In this document: one piece after another, positions 18,875 to 27,618 of the stretch | Layout: every line of letters begins with the position of its first letter | Position numbering within the stretch: the first letter of the stretch is position 1 | Assembly: GCF_900451005.1 (NCBI RefSeq) | Contig: NZ_UGIB01000001.1 | Location: forward strand, 434,001 to 498,000 | Direction: 5' to 3' | DNA: 64,000 nt | Source of the DNA: Helicobacter fennelliae | GTDB taxonomy: Bacteria; Campylobacterota; Campylobacteria; Campylobacterales; Helicobacteraceae | Made by a program: the position numbers and the translations under genes | The notes under the pieces: generated by a model | Told to the model about the DNA's origin: nothing | What the model saw: only the letters and a program-made list of their open reading frames with translations | The model's database searches: none

Positions 18875-18875
18875 T
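18561..18875. repeat. 315-bp direct repeat, copy 2 (GT2 N-terminus)
   Basis: Partner of 17259-17573. Sequence identity stops abruptly at both ends, as expected for recent gene conversion or duplication. Confidence 0.92.
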
Positions 18876-20285
18876 TTGACTCCTTGATAGTTGCCCTAGC
18901 AAGATTCCAAATAATGCAAAAATCATCAAAATAGATTCTCGTGTATAGTAGTTATGAAAAAATGCACTTGCACTAAGCCCAACAACAAACAGCACACCAA
19001 AAAAATCTATTATATGTTGATTTTTAAGATTGCTTTTTTTGAGTGATTTTATACACATTATCATGACATAAAGCAAAAAAGCTCCAATACTTAGCACGCC
19101 CAAAATCCCAAGCTCTAAATAAATAGACAAAACATGATTGTGTGGCTGATTGAATTGCTGATAGGTATTTATAAAGTTTCTAGGGTTGAACATTCTTGGA
19201 TATGGCACATCTTTTGAAGGATTTTCTAATGAATCATTAAAAATGTGGTTGATAGTCCGATCAAACATCAAATAACCAAATCCTTGTGGAATAAATGGAT
19301 TAGGCTTTTGGGCAGTGATTATGGATTTTGCCATAGAAATTCTTGCTAATGCACTATCATCGATAATGATTGAATCATCAAGTTGATTTCCAGAATATAC
19401 AGAGCAAAGAAAAGTACCATTAAAACAAAGCCTATCGAATCTCCCCATTTGTGCTGCACTTAGATTCCAGATTGTTGAGAAGTTATTAAGCATAACGGCG
19501 AGATTATATCTTGGGGTAAGAGTTTTGCTGTATTGGTAATAAGAAAAAATAATCATACAGCAAAGCAAAAACCATATCAAAAACCCCCTAAGTGTTTTGA
19601 TAGATTTGACAATAAATGCAATAAAAATCATACTAATAAAAGCAATATATACGCCTCTTGTGCCATTTGCATACATTGCCAAAATAGAAATAGCAAGTGA
19701 TATGTAAGCAAGTATGGATTTAGGATATAAGAACACATACGCAATGCTAATGGCTAATGGAATAATGATCCAAAGTCCATATACAATAATGTCTTGATAC
19801 CCAAAACCTGTTGCTCTAGAGTGATGATGAATGAAGAAATCATAAATACTTGCTATGGGATTTAAAAATATGCCTACAACAAGCAAAATATAAAAAAATT
19901 GAAGTGATTTTTGTGTGGAATTTGATACCAAAAAATATGCAACAAGCATAAATAGACTAGATTCAAATAAAAATTTTTTTATCGCGTATTTTGAATTTGC
20001 TATATCAACGCTATACCAAAGAGAGATAAAAGCCAAAATAATTACTACACAAATACAACCAATAGGAAACAGCACAACACGCCACTTAATGCCTTTGGAT
20101 ACAATCAAACCTAACACCAAAAACCCAAGACTTATATACAAAAAATTAACAGCTATTTTTATGTGTGTGTTAAGGATTGGAAGTAGGGTAATGCCTATGG
20201 CAAATGATATGATGGCAATAAGCATATTAAAACTTTTAAGATTCTCTAAAGCTTCCTTAAAAGCAAAAGGAGTTATTTTATACAT
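18867..20285 (-). CDS. O-antigen ligase/polymerase family membrane protein
   Basis: A 472-residue protein with about 11-12 transmembrane segments, matching Wzy/WaaL-type proteins that polymerise glycan repeats or attach them to lipid A-core in the periplasm. Signatures: ATGFGYQDI, YANGTRGVYIAF (the Arg-containing loop) and QPHNHVLSIYLELGI, whose His is important in ligases. It resembles the N-terminal half of the fusion at 13725-16244 throughout. It is the first gene of the minus-strand cluster and overlaps the following GT2 start by 8 nt. Which of the two copies is ligase and which polymerase cannot be told from sequence. Confidence 0.9.
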   Translation of the reverse strand: MYKITPFAFKEALENLKSFNMLIAIISFAIGITLLPILNTHIKIAVNFLYISLGFLVLGLIVSKGIKWRVVLFPIGCICVVIILAFISLWYSVDIANSKYAIKKFLFESSLFMLVAYFLVSNSTQKSLQFFYILLVVGIFLNPIASIYDFFIHHHSRATGFGYQDIIVYGLWIIIPLAISIAYVFLYPKSILAYISLAISILAMYANGTRGVYIAFISMIFIAFIVKSIKTLRGFLIWFLLCCMIIFSYYQYSKTLTPRYNLAVMLNNFSTIWNLSAAQMGRFDRLCFNGTFLCSVYSGNQLDDSIIIDDSALARISMAKSIITAQKPNPFIPQGFGYLMFDRTINHIFNDSLENPSKDVPYPRMFNPRNFINTYQQFNQPHNHVLSIYLELGILGVLSIGAFLLYVMIMCIKSLKKSNLKNQHIIDFFGVLFVVGLSASAFFHNYYTRESILMIFALFGILLGQLSRSQNA

Positions 20286-20297
20286 TTTATTTTGACC

Positions 20298-21224
20298 CTA
20301 ACAGCGATTTTGTCTATCTTTTTCTCTCGCGCCATAGGCAAATTTCACATATATCGCAAGTCCGATGAGAAGCACTGCCACACCGCAAGTGAGATATACC
20401 GCATACAGAATCTTATCTGGCTCTGAGATAGTAAATTTAAACACAAGCATCAAAGCCTCAATCGCAAGCGCGATGATGATAGAGCCAAGAAAGCGGATCA
20501 TTGTGCGATGCACGGTGCGGTTATTATCCCCGCCGACATTGCGCCCTAGCACTTCTTCTTCAAATATCGCCTTGACTAAATCCACAATCGCAAGTGCAAG
20601 TGTCAGCAAAATCGTGGATTCAAAAATCTCTTTGATGTCAAACTGCCTAAAATGCCAAATCGCCTGCCAAAAGCTCGCCATTCCTTTGATGATGAGCAAA
20701 ATCGCAATCAGCCCAAGTAGCACCGAAAGGATAAAATACACAATCGCATTAATCTTAGAAAATCCCTCAAATAGCTGGCTTGGCGAGCTGATATTAATCG
20801 CGTCTTTGAGCTGTATATCCACACATACAACAAAAAGCAGCTCATCTTTTTGGTTATAAACAGGATACGCAGCAGTGACTACAAGCATTCCGCCATTTTG
20901 CGTGGGGTAAGGATTGGTTAAAATCGTGCGCCCTTCTCTAATTGTCGTATAAAAATACGCCTTATCAGAATAATTGACATTCTCTTCGTGCGCTATATGC
21001 GGTATTTTGCCTATATTTTCGCTAATTTGATTACCATTTGCATCAAGCACAAAAATCGCATCAAAAACTTTAATCTCATCTTTGATTCTCTCCACCCCTT
21101 CTAAGACTTTTTGCAGGGTTTGTGAGGGCATATGATTTTGGATATTTTGCTCAAACAAATAGCACATATACGCGCGCAATTCATTGCGAATCTTTGAATA
21201 AGTGATAATGTCTTTTGAGAGCAT
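20298..21224 (-). CDS. PDC/Cache sensor-domain membrane protein
   Basis: ATG 21224 is used (308 residues) because AAAGGA precedes it; the longer frame would need TTG. Residues about 30-150 form a PAS-like PDC/Cache fold (DAIFVLDANGNQISEN, YSDKAYFYTTIREGR, LVVTAAYPVYNQ). Four to five hydrophobic segments follow (about 160-300). No kinase, GGDEF or methyl-accepting domain follows, so the output is unclear. There is no N-terminal signal sequence ahead of the sensor fold, so it could lie on the cytoplasmic side. The last residues KDRQNRC are polar. Confidence 0.7.
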   Translation of the reverse strand: MLSKDIITYSKIRNELRAYMCYLFEQNIQNHMPSQTLQKVLEGVERIKDEIKVFDAIFVLDANGNQISENIGKIPHIAHEENVNYSDKAYFYTTIREGRTILTNPYPTQNGGMLVVTAAYPVYNQKDELLFVVCVDIQLKDAINISSPSQLFEGFSKINAIVYFILSVLLGLIAILLIIKGMASFWQAIWHFRQFDIKEIFESTILLTLALAIVDLVKAIFEEEVLGRNVGGDNNRTVHRTMIRFLGSIIIALAIEALMLVFKFTISEPDKILYAVYLTCGVAVLLIGLAIYVKFAYGAREKDRQNRC

Positions 21225-21836
21225 ACAAATCCTTTCACCCAAATGCCTAGAGCAAATATCAAATAAAAGTGGCTATTTTATATTGTTTTAGTTTAAACTT
21301 AACTATAATACAGGTCGTTTTTTTTGATTTTTTAGGATTTTTGGGCTTTGTAGTGGGTTAAAATGAGAATCTAATTTCCATAGAATCTAAATCCTAAAAT
21401 TTAGCTTTTTGTGTTTGTGTAGAATCTAAAATAGATTCTGGCTTGATTTTCTCTGGATTCTTCACTGTCGCTTAAGACATGACAATAAGAATGACTAGAA
21501 TCTAGAATCTATTTATGGATTGCTTCGGCTTCACGTCTCGTAATGACGGGGCAGGCTTGTCATTGCGAGCAAAATTAAAAATTTTGCGTGGCAATTCATA
21601 GAATCCACTTTTAGAATCTATGCAAACACAAGTAAGCATTAAAAAATTCTCTATTTTTAGCTTATTTTTGTAGTTTTGCAAGTTTAGCAGTGAGTCGCAC
21701 TTTTCGTGCGTCGCCAAAATAATACAAGATAAGCCCTAAACGAAGCAATCTGCAAAAAGAAGCAAAAAGAGAGGATTTAGAATCTATGTAAAGTAGAATT
21801 TAGATTCTATGACAAACGCGACTTAAAGGGGTTTTT
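21225..21836. repeat. Gene-free repeat mosaic (region B) upstream of mraY
   Basis: No coding sequence is seen. It contains AGAATCTA octamers, a CATTGCGAG-type repeat with the hairpin-forming AAAATTaaAAATTTTGC at about 21556-21597, and a full copy (21622-21780) of the element also at 47190-47348 with the CGCAC-loop-GTGCG hairpin. The promoter for the mraY operon must lie here or upstream. Confidence 0.75.
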
Positions 21837-22901
21837 ATGCTATATTATTTATATTCTGTCTTTGATATTAACATCTTCAAATACCTCACCTTTCGTGCGG
21901 GGGTGAGCTTTTTTGTGGGCTTTATACTTTGTGCGTTTTTGATGCCTAAGTTTATCGCTTGGGCAAAGCGCACAAAGGCAAATCAGCCCGTCTCAAAATT
22001 TGTCCCCGCACACAGAGGCAAAGTCAATACCCCAACAATGGGTGGTGTGGTATTTGTGCTAAGCACGATTATCGCATCGCTTCTGTGCGTGCAACTTGCA
22101 AATCTCTTTGCTGTGCTTGGTATGGTGGCGTTGGTTGTGTTTGGGCTTATTGGTGCGCGAGATGATTATGTCAAAATCATCGCCAAAACCAACGCCGGAA
22201 TGAGCGCAAAAACAAAGCTTATTTTGCTATTTATCGTCGCACTTGCTATGAGCTTGGCATTGTATTATGGCGCGGGATTGGCGACTGATTTGTATATACC
22301 ATTTGTCAAAAAGTCGATTTTTAGCCTAAGCAAAATGCCTGTGCTGATGATGGGGTTTTGGATTCTGGTGTTTTTGGCTACGACAAATGCTGTAAATGTA
22401 ACAGATGGGCTTGATGGGCTAGCGACAATTCCTAGTGTTTGTGCGATTTTTACGCTTTGTGTGTTTGTGTATCTTTCTGGAAATGTGGAGCTTGGCGGGT
22501 ATTTGTTTTTGCCAAAGGTTAATGCCGGCGAATTAATGGTTGTTGGAGTTGCGCTGATTGGCTCGCTTTTGGGGTTTTTGTGGTATAACTGCCACCCCGC
22601 ACAAATATTTATGGGAGATAGCGGAAGCTTGGCTATTGGCGGATTTATGGCGTATATGGCGATTGTTTCAAATAATGAGATTTTGCTTTTGGTGATAGGA
22701 TTTGTATTTGTAGTCGAGACGCTTTCTGTGATGCTTCAGATAGGTAGCTACAAAACGCGCAAAAAAAGGGTTTTTCTTATGGCACCCATTCATCATCATT
22801 TTGAGCAAAAAGGCTGGGCGGAAAATAAAATCATCGTGCGCTTTTGGATCATCGCTGTGCTAACAAATATCATCGCGCTAATGAGTATCAAGGTCAGATA
22901 A
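21837..22901 (+). CDS. mraY: Phospho-N-acetylmuramoyl-pentapeptide transferase
   Basis: Forms lipid I by moving phospho-MurNAc-pentapeptide to undecaprenyl phosphate at the inner membrane. The 354 residues match the family. About ten hydrophobic segments; the signatures TPTMGG (about 61), [13 protein letters not shown] (about 184-196) and [16 protein letters not shown] (about 256) are intact, with the catalytic Asp/Asn residues; HHHFEQKGW marks the end. RBS AAAGGGG. The TAA stop overlaps the murD ATG by one base (TAATG), so the two are coupled. Confidence 0.98.
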   Translation: MLYYLYSVFDINIFKYLTFRAGVSFFVGFILCAFLMPKFIAWAKRTKANQPVSKFVPAHRGKVNTPTMGGVVFVLSTIIASLLCVQLANLFAVLGMVALVVFGLIGARDDYVKIIAKTNAGMSAKTKLILLFIVALAMSLALYYGAGLATDLYIPFVKKSIFSLSKMPVLMMGFWILVFLATTNAVNVTDGLDGLATIPSVCAIFTLCVFVYLSGNVELGGYLFLPKVNAGELMVVGVALIGSLLGFLWYNCHPAQIFMGDSGSLAIGGFMAYMAIVSNNEILLLVIGFVFVVETLSVMLQIGSYKTRKKRVFLMAPIHHHFEQKGWAENKIIVRFWIIAVLTNIIALMSIKVR

Positions 22902-24529
22902 TGCAAAATCCATTTCTTACATATCTTCAGAATCTAGGCAGAATTAGCGTTTTTGGATATGGCGTTACGAGCAAGCCACTTGTCAAATGGCTCAATACTC
23001 AAGGCATTGCTTGCGATATTTATGATGATAAGTTTGATCGTGCTAATCCTACTAAGCTTGCCAATCCTGCGTGCAAAAATAAATCAAGAGATGAGATGAG
23101 AGATGGACTTAATACTTTTGCCCCGCCAAGTAAATTTGATCCTAGCACTTCAAAGCTTGAATTTATAAGCCCCGGCATAGCACCTCATCATCGGTATTTT
23201 TCAAAGGCTTTGCATATCATAAGCGAATATGATTTTGTCGATAGGCTTTTGGATTCTAGCGCGGATTCTAATGCAGAATCAAGCCTAGATTCTGGAGATT
23301 GCGATTTGGATTCTCAATCTTTACAAACTAAAGTCCCGCAAACCAAAACCCCGCAAATCATCTGGATAAGCGGGACAAATGGCAAAACAACCACCACACA
23401 AATGCTTAGCCTTCTACTTGAAGACAAAGGCGCAAAAGCGGGCGGAAATATCGGAACACCACTCATTGAGCTATATGAAGAGGGAGCAAAGATTTGGATT
23501 CTGGAGACAAGCTCGTTTGCGATGCATTGGAGCAAGGTCGCAAAGCCACAAATCTATATCCTTTTGCCTATACGCGAGGATCATATCAGCTGGCATGGGA
23601 GCTTTGAGGCATATATCGATGATAAGTTGAATGTTTTGGTGCGAATGGAGGCAGAATCTAGCGCAATTTTGCCACTTGAGCTACAAAATCATCGCTTTGT
23701 GAAAGCATTTAGAGGCAAGGCGGTTTTTTATGCGGGATCTTGTGATTTGGAGCGGTTTTTGGGGCTAGAGTCAGAATCTAGCACAGATTCCAACACAAAA
23801 TCTAACTTGGCGGAATCTAATTTAGATTCTAGTCTAAAGTCTTGTTTAGATTCTAACTTAGATTCTAGCGCAGGATCTAACACAAAGTTAAAAATTTCTT
23901 TTGGTGAGCCATTTTTGCTTGATGGGCTTTTGGCATTATGCGCGCAAAAAATCCTTTGCAACACCTACGATATAGCAAAGCTCAATACCTTTCATATCGG
24001 CGCGCATAGGATTGAGGAATTTTTGGATTCTTATGGATACATTTGGGTTGATGACTCAAAAGGCACAAACACAGATGCGACACTTCAGGCTATCAAGCGA
24101 TATGAGGGCAAGAGTTTGTATATTGTTTTGGGTGGCGATGATAAGGGGGCTGATTGTGAAGAGATATTTCAGCTTTTGCAATCACGACAAAATGCAAGCC
24201 AAAATACGCAAAAAATCGAGGCTTCACAAGCGCACAATCAAGATAATCACCCTTGCCAAGCCCAAAAGCAAAAAGTCATAACGCATATTTTTACCATAGG
24301 CACAAATGAGCCAAAACTGCTCCATTTCGCGCAAAAATACCACATCAAAGCCACTGCTTGTGAGAATCTCAAAAATGCAGTTATGCAGATAAAATCCCAA
24401 ATCAAGCAGGATTCTACGAGTAAAGATGAGTTTATAGGGTTATTATCACCCGCCGCAGCAAGTCTTGATCAGTTTGCTTCTTATAAAGAACGTGGCAAGC
24501 TTTTTAAACGATATGTGCTAGAGGACTAA
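22901..24529 (+). CDS. murD: UDP-N-acetylmuramoyl-L-alanine--D-glutamate ligase with low-complexity insertions
   Basis: Adds D-glutamate to UDP-MurNAc-L-Ala in peptidoglycan synthesis. ATG 22901 is taken from the TAATG overlap with mraY; an in-frame ATG at 22844 lies inside mraY. Core motifs: VFGYGVTSK (N-domain), ISGTNGKTTTTQM (ATP loop), WGS-type HISWHGSF and DDSKGTNTDATL. At 542 residues it is about 100 longer than usual. Excess maps to three Asp/Ser- or Gln/Asn-rich stretches at about 23250-23350, 23763-23892 and 24181-24270. The first two are largely in-frame copies of the octamer read as LDS or ESS. They lie between conserved blocks, so activity is probably kept. Confidence 0.95.
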   Translation: MQNPFLTYLQNLGRISVFGYGVTSKPLVKWLNTQGIACDIYDDKFDRANPTKLANPACKNKSRDEMRDGLNTFAPPSKFDPSTSKLEFISPGIAPHHRYFSKALHIISEYDFVDRLLDSSADSNAESSLDSGDCDLDSQSLQTKVPQTKTPQIIWISGTNGKTTTTQMLSLLLEDKGAKAGGNIGTPLIELYEEGAKIWILETSSFAMHWSKVAKPQIYILLPIREDHISWHGSFEAYIDDKLNVLVRMEAESSAILPLELQNHRFVKAFRGKAVFYAGSCDLERFLGLESESSTDSNTKSNLAESNLDSSLKSCLDSNLDSSAGSNTKLKISFGEPFLLDGLLALCAQKILCNTYDIAKLNTFHIGAHRIEEFLDSYGYIWVDDSKGTNTDATLQAIKRYEGKSLYIVLGGDDKGADCEEIFQLLQSRQNASQNTQKIEASQAHNQDNHPCQAQKQKVITHIFTIGTNEPKLLHFAQKYHIKATACENLKNAVMQIKSQIKQDSTSKDEFIGLLSPAAASLDQFASYKERGKLFKRYVLED

Positions 24530-24642
24530 GGTGCGATAAATGCGACTTGGATAAATGCATGCAAAGTTTGAAAAGTATAATAATAGGGCGTTCATCGCAA
24601 GCCAAAATTCAAGCTCCATGAAATACGCAAAAAAGAGCAGGA

Positions 24643-25287
24643 TTAATAAACCTCTTGCAAGCCATTTTGTGTCAAGCGATAAACTTTACTGCATTGCTTG
24701 GCGATATCCTCATCGTGCGTGGCGATAATGAGTCCGGCTTTGTAAGATTTGAGATAGAGATGGATAGAATCCATTACATTTTTGGCAGTTTGCTTGTCAA
24801 GATTGCCTGTTGGCTCATCAGCAAAAATAATTTGAGGCTTTTTTATCAGCACGCGGGCGATTGAGAGACGTTGCTGCTGTCCGCCTGAGAGTTCGGCGCA
24901 GTTTTGGTGCAAAGTATGCGCAATCCCTAGATTCTCTAATAATTGCATATCAATAGTTTGATTGGATAAAATCGCGCCAACTTCGAGATTTTCTTTGGTG
25001 CTAAAGCCTCGCAAAAGATAATGCGCTTGAAAAATGATCCCTAGCTTATAGCGCAAAAGCTCTAGCCTTTGGCCACTTTTGAGCGCGTAAATGTCCTCAT
25101 AATCAAAAAGTGAGATTTGCCCGAGATTTGGCTGTAACATCGTGCAGAGATTGGCAAGCAGGGTGGATTTACCAGAGCCAGAAACGCCCAAAATAGCGAT
25201 ACTTTCACATCGATCAAGCGTGAGGGTGATATTTTTGTAAAGCAATGTATCAAATGAATGAGAAAGATTTGTGGCGCGCAAAAGCAT
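24643..25287 (-). CDS. ABC transporter ATPase, LolD/MacB-like
   Basis: A 214-residue ATP-binding subunit. Walker A GVSGSGKST (about 34-42), Q-loop FQAHYLLRGF, signature LSGGQQQRLSIARVL (about 134) and Walker B IIFADEPTGNLD are all intact. The PTGNLD form belongs to the LolD/FtsE/MacB branch, which works with envelope permeases. No permease is adjacent. Its start overlaps the stop of lnt by one base, linking it with lipoprotein maturation, and H. pylori has the same order (HP0179-HP0180). Lipoprotein release is a reasonable inference. Confidence 0.88.
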   Translation of the reverse strand: MLLRATNLSHSFDTLLYKNITLTLDRCESIAILGVSGSGKSTLLANLCTMLQPNLGQISLFDYEDIYALKSGQRLELLRYKLGIIFQAHYLLRGFSTKENLEVGAILSNQTIDMQLLENLGIAHTLHQNCAELSGGQQQRLSIARVLIKKPQIIFADEPTGNLDKQTAKNVMDSIHLYLKSYKAGLIIATHDEDIAKQCSKVYRLTQNGLQEVY

Positions 25288-26918
25288 TAGAATCCTTTGT
25301 GTGAGTTTGTGTTTTGGCTTGCGTGTGCTTGACTCGGGCTAAATGGCGAGAGTGTGTAAGTAGTTGGCATATCACCAAACAAATACGGCGTGATGATACC
25401 AGATTCTGAACGATTTGTCGAATGCAAAATAAAGCTGTGGTTGAGCCTTGCGTAGTATTTGAGAAGCATTCGCTGCAAGTGTGATTCTATGCTTGGAGCA
25501 AACCAGCCATTGTTGCTAATCATCACGACAAATTGCGGTGAGTGCGATGAGTGCGTGGGTTGGGTAGAATCTACATTGCGCACAGGGGTAGATTGCGCGG
25601 AATTATTTTGTTGTATTGTAGATTCTGCGGAGGTTGTGGCTTTTGCAGAATCTATATTTTTGCTTGCGTCTTGTGCGGGAGTTGTGCGTGGCGCATAGAT
25701 TTTACTTGTTGTGCCCTCATAGCAGATCGCATTTCTAAATGTGTATCCAAATAGCTCAAAATCTTGAGGCTCTGAAGCAAAAAAAAGCGAATCTTCCATG
25801 CCAAAAAATATCCGATACAAAGGCTTAGCAAGGAAATCTGGTAATGGGATTTTCTCGCCAAAAGGTGCAAGCACGACTTTGTTTAGGATTTGGACTTGGT
25901 GGCGATAGAGGACATAGGTGCTATTGTAGATTCTGTCTTCTTGCTGGCTAAAAGAGCCGATGACAATGGCAATATGGCTGGATTTGTCTTTGAGGATCTC
26001 AAGTATCGTGCGCGAATACGCAGAATCTGCATTCAGCACAAATGGCAACATTGTTTCAGGAAAGATAATCATAGCACTTGATTCTCTTATGGCTTTATCA
26101 ATTTGACTCAAAACATTTGTAACGATGAGATTGAGTGATTGCTGATTCCATTTGAGATCTTGAGGGAGATTGGTTTGGATAATTTGTGTTTTTTGTGTGA
26201 GAAAATCATCTGTTTTGTGGATTTGAAATGTCGTAGAATCAATGCTACATACAAAAAGCACAAGCCCCAAAAGCATAAAAAATTTGCTCGATCTTACCAA
26301 AAAAAGCGCAATGGCGCATTCTAAACACACAAAATGCCACCACGATACCCCAAAAAAAGAATACGACAGCAGCGCAGGAGGCATAAACCAATCAAACCCA
26401 AATGGGTGGATAAAGCTCATAAGCACAAGTGTAATGAGGCGATAGAGTTTGCTCTCATAATACAACGCAAAAAATATCAGCACGCCATACACAAGCCCGA
26501 TACAAAGTGGCACAAAAAGCCCCACAAAAGGCAGTGGTGAATACCGAAACGAAAGCCCAATCCAATAAAACAAAAATACCCCACAAAAAAACCCAAACCA
26601 AAACCGCAATGCTTTTGGGACAATAAACCATACCGCAATGCTTAACATCGCGCATATACTCATAAGTGTCGCGCCGATATAATTTTGCGCACTTAATGTT
26701 TGGCTTTGGGGGATTATCACATCAGGCATAGATTCTGGCACAAAAGCAAACAAATCGCTACACAGCGCAAACACATACACGCCCAAACAAAAAAGAAATG
26801 CAAAAATCGCACTACAAGCAATCACAACAGAAAATGCAATCCACTCTTTTTTTCGGAATTTTAAAAGCTTTTTGAATGTGGGTGCTTTAAAAGTTTCAGA
26901 AAATACAAAAATATTCAA
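25287..26918 (-). CDS. lnt: Apolipoprotein N-acyltransferase with Ser/Thr-rich insertion
   Basis: Adds the third acyl chain to lipoproteins in the inner membrane. The frame opens with TTG 26918, preceded by AAGGT; no ATG follows before the first membrane helices, so TTG is accepted (543 residues). Seven or so transmembrane segments precede a nitrilase-like domain. The catalytic triad is visible as Glu in FPETMLPF, Lys in LAPFGEKIP and Cys in AICYEGTTS. Directly after CYEG about 45 Ser/Thr/Gln-rich residues (nt about 25525-25700) separate it from VVMISNNGWF, an insertion between conserved blocks. Confidence 0.93.
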   Translation of the reverse strand: MNIFVFSETFKAPTFKKLLKFRKKEWIAFSVVIACSAIFAFLFCLGVYVFALCSDLFAFVPESMPDVIIPQSQTLSAQNYIGATLMSICAMLSIAVWFIVPKALRFWFGFFCGVFLFYWIGLSFRYSPLPFVGLFVPLCIGLVYGVLIFFALYYESKLYRLITLVLMSFIHPFGFDWFMPPALLSYSFFGVSWWHFVCLECAIALFLVRSSKFFMLLGLVLFVCSIDSTTFQIHKTDDFLTQKTQIIQTNLPQDLKWNQQSLNLIVTNVLSQIDKAIRESSAMIIFPETMLPFVLNADSAYSRTILEILKDKSSHIAIVIGSFSQQEDRIYNSTYVLYRHQVQILNKVVLAPFGEKIPLPDFLAKPLYRIFFGMEDSLFFASEPQDFELFGYTFRNAICYEGTTSKIYAPRTTPAQDASKNIDSAKATTSAESTIQQNNSAQSTPVRNVDSTQPTHSSHSPQFVVMISNNGWFAPSIESHLQRMLLKYYARLNHSFILHSTNRSESGIITPYLFGDMPTTYTLSPFSPSQAHASQNTNSHKGF

Positions 26919-26997
26919 ATATTTACCTTATTTTTAGTTATTTTTAGTTAGCATACCAATTCGTAATTTTAGCCAAATTTTCGTTAAAAGAGTGTGT

Positions 26998-27612
26998 ATG
27001 AATTATATTGATGTTGCTTTGATTGTTATTATCGTTGTGATTGGATTTAGGGGATTTGCGACTGGATTTATCGCAGAGTTATGCAGTTTGATTGGAATCT
27101 TGCTTGGTGTGTATTTGGCTTCGATTTTTGCTAAGCCAGTTGGAGATGCTTTTGAGAAAATCTATAATTTCAATAGCCCAACCATTCATCTTGTTTTGGG
27201 ATTTGTGCTTGTATTGGGGATATGCTGGATTGTGTTTTTGGCGATAAGTTTGCTTCTTTCTAAGAGATTTCAATTTGGCGGACTTGAATTTATCAACAAA
27301 GCTTTGGGCTTTGTGTTTTCGTCTGTGAAGGTATTTTTTATCTTTAGCTTTATCGCGTATGTGCTCTCTCATATTAATTTCTTGAAAGAAAATTTTGTCG
27401 CCACGGCCGAGCAAAAAAGCCAAATGTATGTGAATATGATAAAAGTTGCGCGAGGCTTTATGGATTTTTCTATAATCAATAAAACACGCGAGAACATTCA
27501 AAATTCTATAGAGAATCCAGATCAATCCAAATCAATCCAAGACGCGCCAAAACAGCTTAAAAGCGATGCAAAAGATGTGCTAGATTCTGCGTCAGATTCT
27601 CTAGCGAAGTAG
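26998..27612 (+). CDS. cvpA: CvpA family membrane protein
   Basis: Inner-membrane protein of 204 residues from ATG 26998 (AAAAGAG upstream; GTG two codons earlier also possible). Four transmembrane segments in the first 130 residues; the start NYIDVALIVIIVVIGFRGF with GFIAEL is typical of the CvpA/colicin V production family. The C-terminal 40 residues are polar and Asp/Ser-rich (ending in a DSASDSLAK tail), partly octamer-encoded. Role in envelope homeostasis is poorly defined in the family. It precedes lysS by 6 nt, the same order as HP0181-HP0182. Confidence 0.9.
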   Translation: MNYIDVALIVIIVVIGFRGFATGFIAELCSLIGILLGVYLASIFAKPVGDAFEKIYNFNSPTIHLVLGFVLVLGICWIVFLAISLLLSKRFQFGGLEFINKALGFVFSSVKVFFIFSFIAYVLSHINFLKENFVATAEQKSQMYVNMIKVARGFMDFSIINKTRENIQNSIENPDQSKSIQDAPKQLKSDAKDVLDSASDSLAK

Positions 27613-27618
27613 GCACAA

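Noticed and set aside
22844-22900. Earlier ATG for murD
   Set aside because: It lies within mraY without an RBS; the TAATG overlap at 22901 is the normal coupled start.
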